From assembly GCF_008831285.2 (NCBI RefSeq), contig NC_045144.1, forward strand, positions 23,391,716 through 23,455,715: DNA of 64,000 nucleotides, given 5' to 3'. The notes below the pieces were generated by a model that saw only the letters and a list, made by a program, of their open reading frames with translations, had not been told where the DNA came from and did no database searches. Position numbers and translations under genes: made by a program. Below, one piece after another: positions 60,798 to 64,000 of the stretch; positions within the stretch are counted from its first letter, which is position 1; each line of letters opens with the position of its first letter. The DNA comes from Nymphaea colorata (Eukaryota; Streptophyta; Magnoliopsida; Nymphaeales; Nymphaeaceae).

Positions 60798-63700
60798 CCC
60801 CCTCAAGCTGAATGACTTCGAAAGAACGCTAAGCTTGACACGAATAGTTTCAAATGGGGTGCAAGCAAGGGTCTTGGTCATTGTATCAGCAAGCTGATCA
60901 GTAGCTGGAACATGATGAACTGCAAGGTGATGATCTTGCACATGATCCTGAATGAAGTGAGTATTGACTTCAATGTGCTTTGTGTGTTGGTGAAAAATTG
61001 GATTGACAGTTAATTGAATAGCACCCATATTGTCACATAAGATCCAGGGAACAATAGGAAGAGGTGATGAAGCTTTTATAAGAAATAAGAGATGGAGAGA
61101 ACTTCCACAGTAGAGGCCAAAGCCCTATATTCAGACTCAGTACTAGATCATGCAATAGTGTTTGGCTTCTTTGCAGACCATGAAACCAAAGAATCTCTAG
61201 GAAAAATAGCAAACGCAGTAGTAGATTTTCGATCATCAGAATTGCCAACCCAATCGGCATCAGAAAATGTTGTGAGAGACAAGCATGAGGATGGCCTAAT
61301 AAGAAACCCAAGATGAAGAGTATGCTTAATGTAATGAAGGATTCGTTTGACTATGGTCCAATGAGCTATGGTAGGAGGTTGCATAAATTGGTAGACCTTG
61401 TTGGTAGCATAAGCAAGATCGGGTCCAGTAAGGGTGGCAAACTAGAGGACTCCGACAATTTGGTTATAGGGAGTAGGATCAAGTAGCAGCGCGCCATCAA
61501 ACTTAGACAACTTTTGTCCAATGGCTAATGGAGAAAAAAGAAGCTTGGCATCAGCCATGTCGCTTTGCTTGAGGAGGTCTTGCACGTACTGATGTTGAGA
61601 AAGAAAGAGCCCTTGAGGTGTAAATTGCACTTCGGCACCAAGAAAATAACGTAAATGGCCAAGATCTTTGAAAGACAATTCTCACCCCATTTGGCATATG
61701 AGCTGATGTATGGAGGTAGTGTAGCTCCCAAGAATAAGTATGTCATCAACATAAATAAGAATAAAAATTGAATGAGCTCCCATAAATTTAATAAAAAAGG
61801 AAGTGTCAATCTTGGAAGTAGAAAACCCATGTGAAATGAGAAATGAACTAAGCCTTTGGAACCAAGCTTGAGGAGCCTGCTTTAGTCCATAGAGAGCTTT
61901 CTGCAACTTACATACATAATTAGGATATTGAGTGTTAACAAAGCCCTGAGGTTGTAACATATAAACATCTTCAGATAAATTTCCCTGCAAGAAAGCATTG
62001 TTGACATCTAGTTGTCAAACCACCCATTTTTGCGAAACAGCGAGAGTAAGAACGATTCAAATCGTGGTGGGTTTCATCATTGGACTAAAAGTCTCAAAAT
62101 AATCAATGCCAAACTCCTATATATAGCCTTCTGCCACAAGGCAAGCTTTGTATCCGTCAATACTTCCATCAGCTTTTCTCTTGATACGATATACCCATTT
62201 GTTGCCAACAATATTTTGAGAGGAAGAGGGCGGAACTAGAATCCAATTTTTTTATTTTTCATCAAAGCATTGTATTCCTCAAGCATGGCATTGTGCTATT
62301 GGGAGAGTTTAGTAACTTGGGTAAATGCTTTTGGTACAGTTTCTAAAGGGAGCTCGGCAAGGTGAGAAATGTAATGAGGATTTGGCTTAAGAGATCCAGC
62401 TTGCGGTGAGTGATCATGGCGTGAGTTTTGATGGTGGGAGGTAGGGATTCTTCAGATGGGGATAGGGTGTGGGGAGATGGTGGTGATGGGGAAGGTGGTG
62501 CTTGTAGTAGGGAAGATGATAGTGGTGTGGCAATGATGGGTTCATTTGGGGGAATAGATGTAGTTAGAAGGGAAGGTGTTACCGGTGACATGGCTAATGT
62601 AGGAAAAGGAATTTCCATTGGTGGAGAGATTAAAGAAGATGGCGACTCAAATTTGGTGGCACATATGGATTTATAAAGAAAAACTTTTTCATCAAAAATG
62701 ACATTTTGGCAAATGTAAGGTCTTGAATTTGATGGATTTAAGCAAAGTAGCCTTTCTATTTGGTGTTATAGCTAAGGAATGTGCATTTGTTACTTCGGTA
62801 TCACAGCTTATGAGCATTGTAGGTGCAAAGATGGGGATACCACACACAACCAAAAGCTTTAAGGAAGGTGTAGTCTGGGTTTTGGTTAAAAAGAAGCTGA
62901 AATAGACTTTTCATATTTGTAACGGGTGATGGCAGTCGGTTAATGAGAAAGGCTGATGTAAGGAAGGCAAAATCTCAATACTTGAGAGGAAGGCTAGCAT
63001 GAGCATGCAATGTGAGTCTAGTCTCTACTATGTGACGATGTTTTCGCTCTACTCTCCCATTTTGCTGATATGTGTGAGGACATGAAAGGTGATGATCAAT
63101 ACCACATGACTTTAAGTGGATGAAGATCTAAATTCTTCTCCTCAATCACTTTGAAAAGCTTTTATGGGCCGGTCAAATTGTATGTCAACAAGTTTTTGAA
63201 AGTCGTTAAAAATAAACAAAGCTTCATACTTTCTTTTGATAATAACCAAGTGAACCTGGAATATCCATCAACAAAATTAACATAGTAATAATATCCTTGC
63301 AAGGAAGCAATAGGCACAGGGCCCCAAACATCAGAATATATAAGATGTAATGGTCCATTTATTTTATGAATAGAACTAGAAAAAGGAAAAGTATGATTCT
63401 TCCCCATTTGGCATGCTTCACACAAAGAGTGAAATTTATTGAAAATAGAAGGAAGCCCATATTTATGAAGAATATGCTACACAAATTTCATAGAGGGGTG
63501 TGCAAGTCATTCATGCCATTTCTATCGAGTAGCTCGTTCACCAAGTAATGCTGCTAGTTCACGCCCAATAGCTCCTATGTGCAGCTTGTAGAGTCCTCGC
63601 TCATTGTTTCCCTTGAGAAGAACATGCCCTGTCTTGGCATCCTTAATATAACAAAATTGTGGGTGAAGTTCAAGTAACATGTCATTGTCTTTTATAAACT

Positions 63701-64000
63701 TATGTACTGAAAGCAAATTTTTTGTGATAGATGGCACATGTAAAATATCTTTCATTATGAACTTGAAATCAATATGATAGAAAGCAAAGGTTCCGATGTA
63801 TTTAATGTTCAAACCTTGCCCATTACCGATGCAAACTCGCTCCCCTCCATTGTAGTTGGATTGTTAAGTTGTTGAAATCTGACGTGACATAGTGTGTGGC
63901 TCCAGAGTTAGGTACCATCCTCCATGATCAAGCGAACCATATACGTTAGCAGCATGTGCTTCAATAGATGAAGCTTCATCAATTTTTTTAAGTCTGTATG
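60588..64000 (-). mobile_element. Ty1/copia element 4 (minus), runs off the right edge
   Basis: Minus-strand copia pol. From the right edge: protease near 63910-63890, where the active-site motif reads NSGATHYVTSD (family DSGA), so the catalytic Asp is Asn. Then 63812-63522 (ILHVPSITKNLLSVHKF), the integrase zinc-binding end and core 63425-63162 (CEACQMGKNHTFPF, DVWGPVPIASLQGYYYYVNFVDGYSRFTW), a Pro/Ser-rich linker (62618-62343), RT 61990-61682 with the intact YVDD box (LIYVDDILILG), 61678-61442 and 61384-61148, and RNase H 61028-60588 (NPIFHQHTKHIEVNTHF, ADQLADTMTKTL). Frames change near 62000, 61680, 61440 and 61140. This is the least decayed copia element in the window. Confidence 0.9.

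Overview
The window is nuclear DNA of a flowering plant. Evidence: intron-rich genes with GT-AG junctions, two TIR-NBS-LRR (TNL) immune-receptor genes, a plant malectin-LRR receptor kinase, Ty1/copia and LINE retrotransposons, hAT-type and MITE-type DNA elements, endogenous pararetrovirus sequence, and many long (AT)n and (GA)n tracts. TNL genes are absent from grasses and most other monocots, so a eudicot, magnoliid or early-diverging angiosperm is likely. The species cannot be fixed from the sequence. All three host genes lie on the minus strand. Exon coordinates were built by hand from splice sites and reading phase.

Layout. 301-2186: a decayed TNL whose LRR part would lie off the left edge. 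2580-16600: a nest of retroelements: a gypsy-like LTR fragment, a LINE fragment interrupted by a copia element with both LTRs and a 5-bp target duplication (5580-9917), a gypsy-like LTR with internal tandem repeats, and a second degraded copia element. 16605-19056: a third copia fragment (minus), broken by pararetrovirus DNA. 19056-31270: about 12 kb of rearranged, inactivated Caulimoviridae-like sequence in both orientations. It contains protease, reverse transcriptase, RNase H, coat-protein zinc knuckle, movement-protein-like and coiled-coil segments, a decayed extra reading frame and an intergenic promoter/primer-site region. 31830-34417: a hAT-like element with an exact 8-bp target duplication.

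36361-40517: the second TNL, five exons in consistent phase, open from TIR to C-terminal domain, but with no in-frame ATG in front of the TIR domain; its 3' end is repeated downstream. 41540-43520: a LINE fragment (minus). 44400-47352: two LTR-like segments in inverted orientation. 47863-53019: an intact 13-exon LRR receptor kinase (885 aa). 53020-60590: mostly intergenic, with AT-anchored dispersed repeats, a MITE and an unassigned decayed reading frame. 60588-64000: a fourth copia element (minus) running off the right edge.

The three host genes belong to pathogen-perception families: the TNLs would act inside the cell and the receptor kinase at the plasma membrane. The rest is mostly transposon and viral debris. 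The most unusual part is the pararetrovirus mosaic. Its gene order (coat protein before movement protein) and its surviving TATA/primer-site region suggest a cavemovirus/solendovirus-like lineage.
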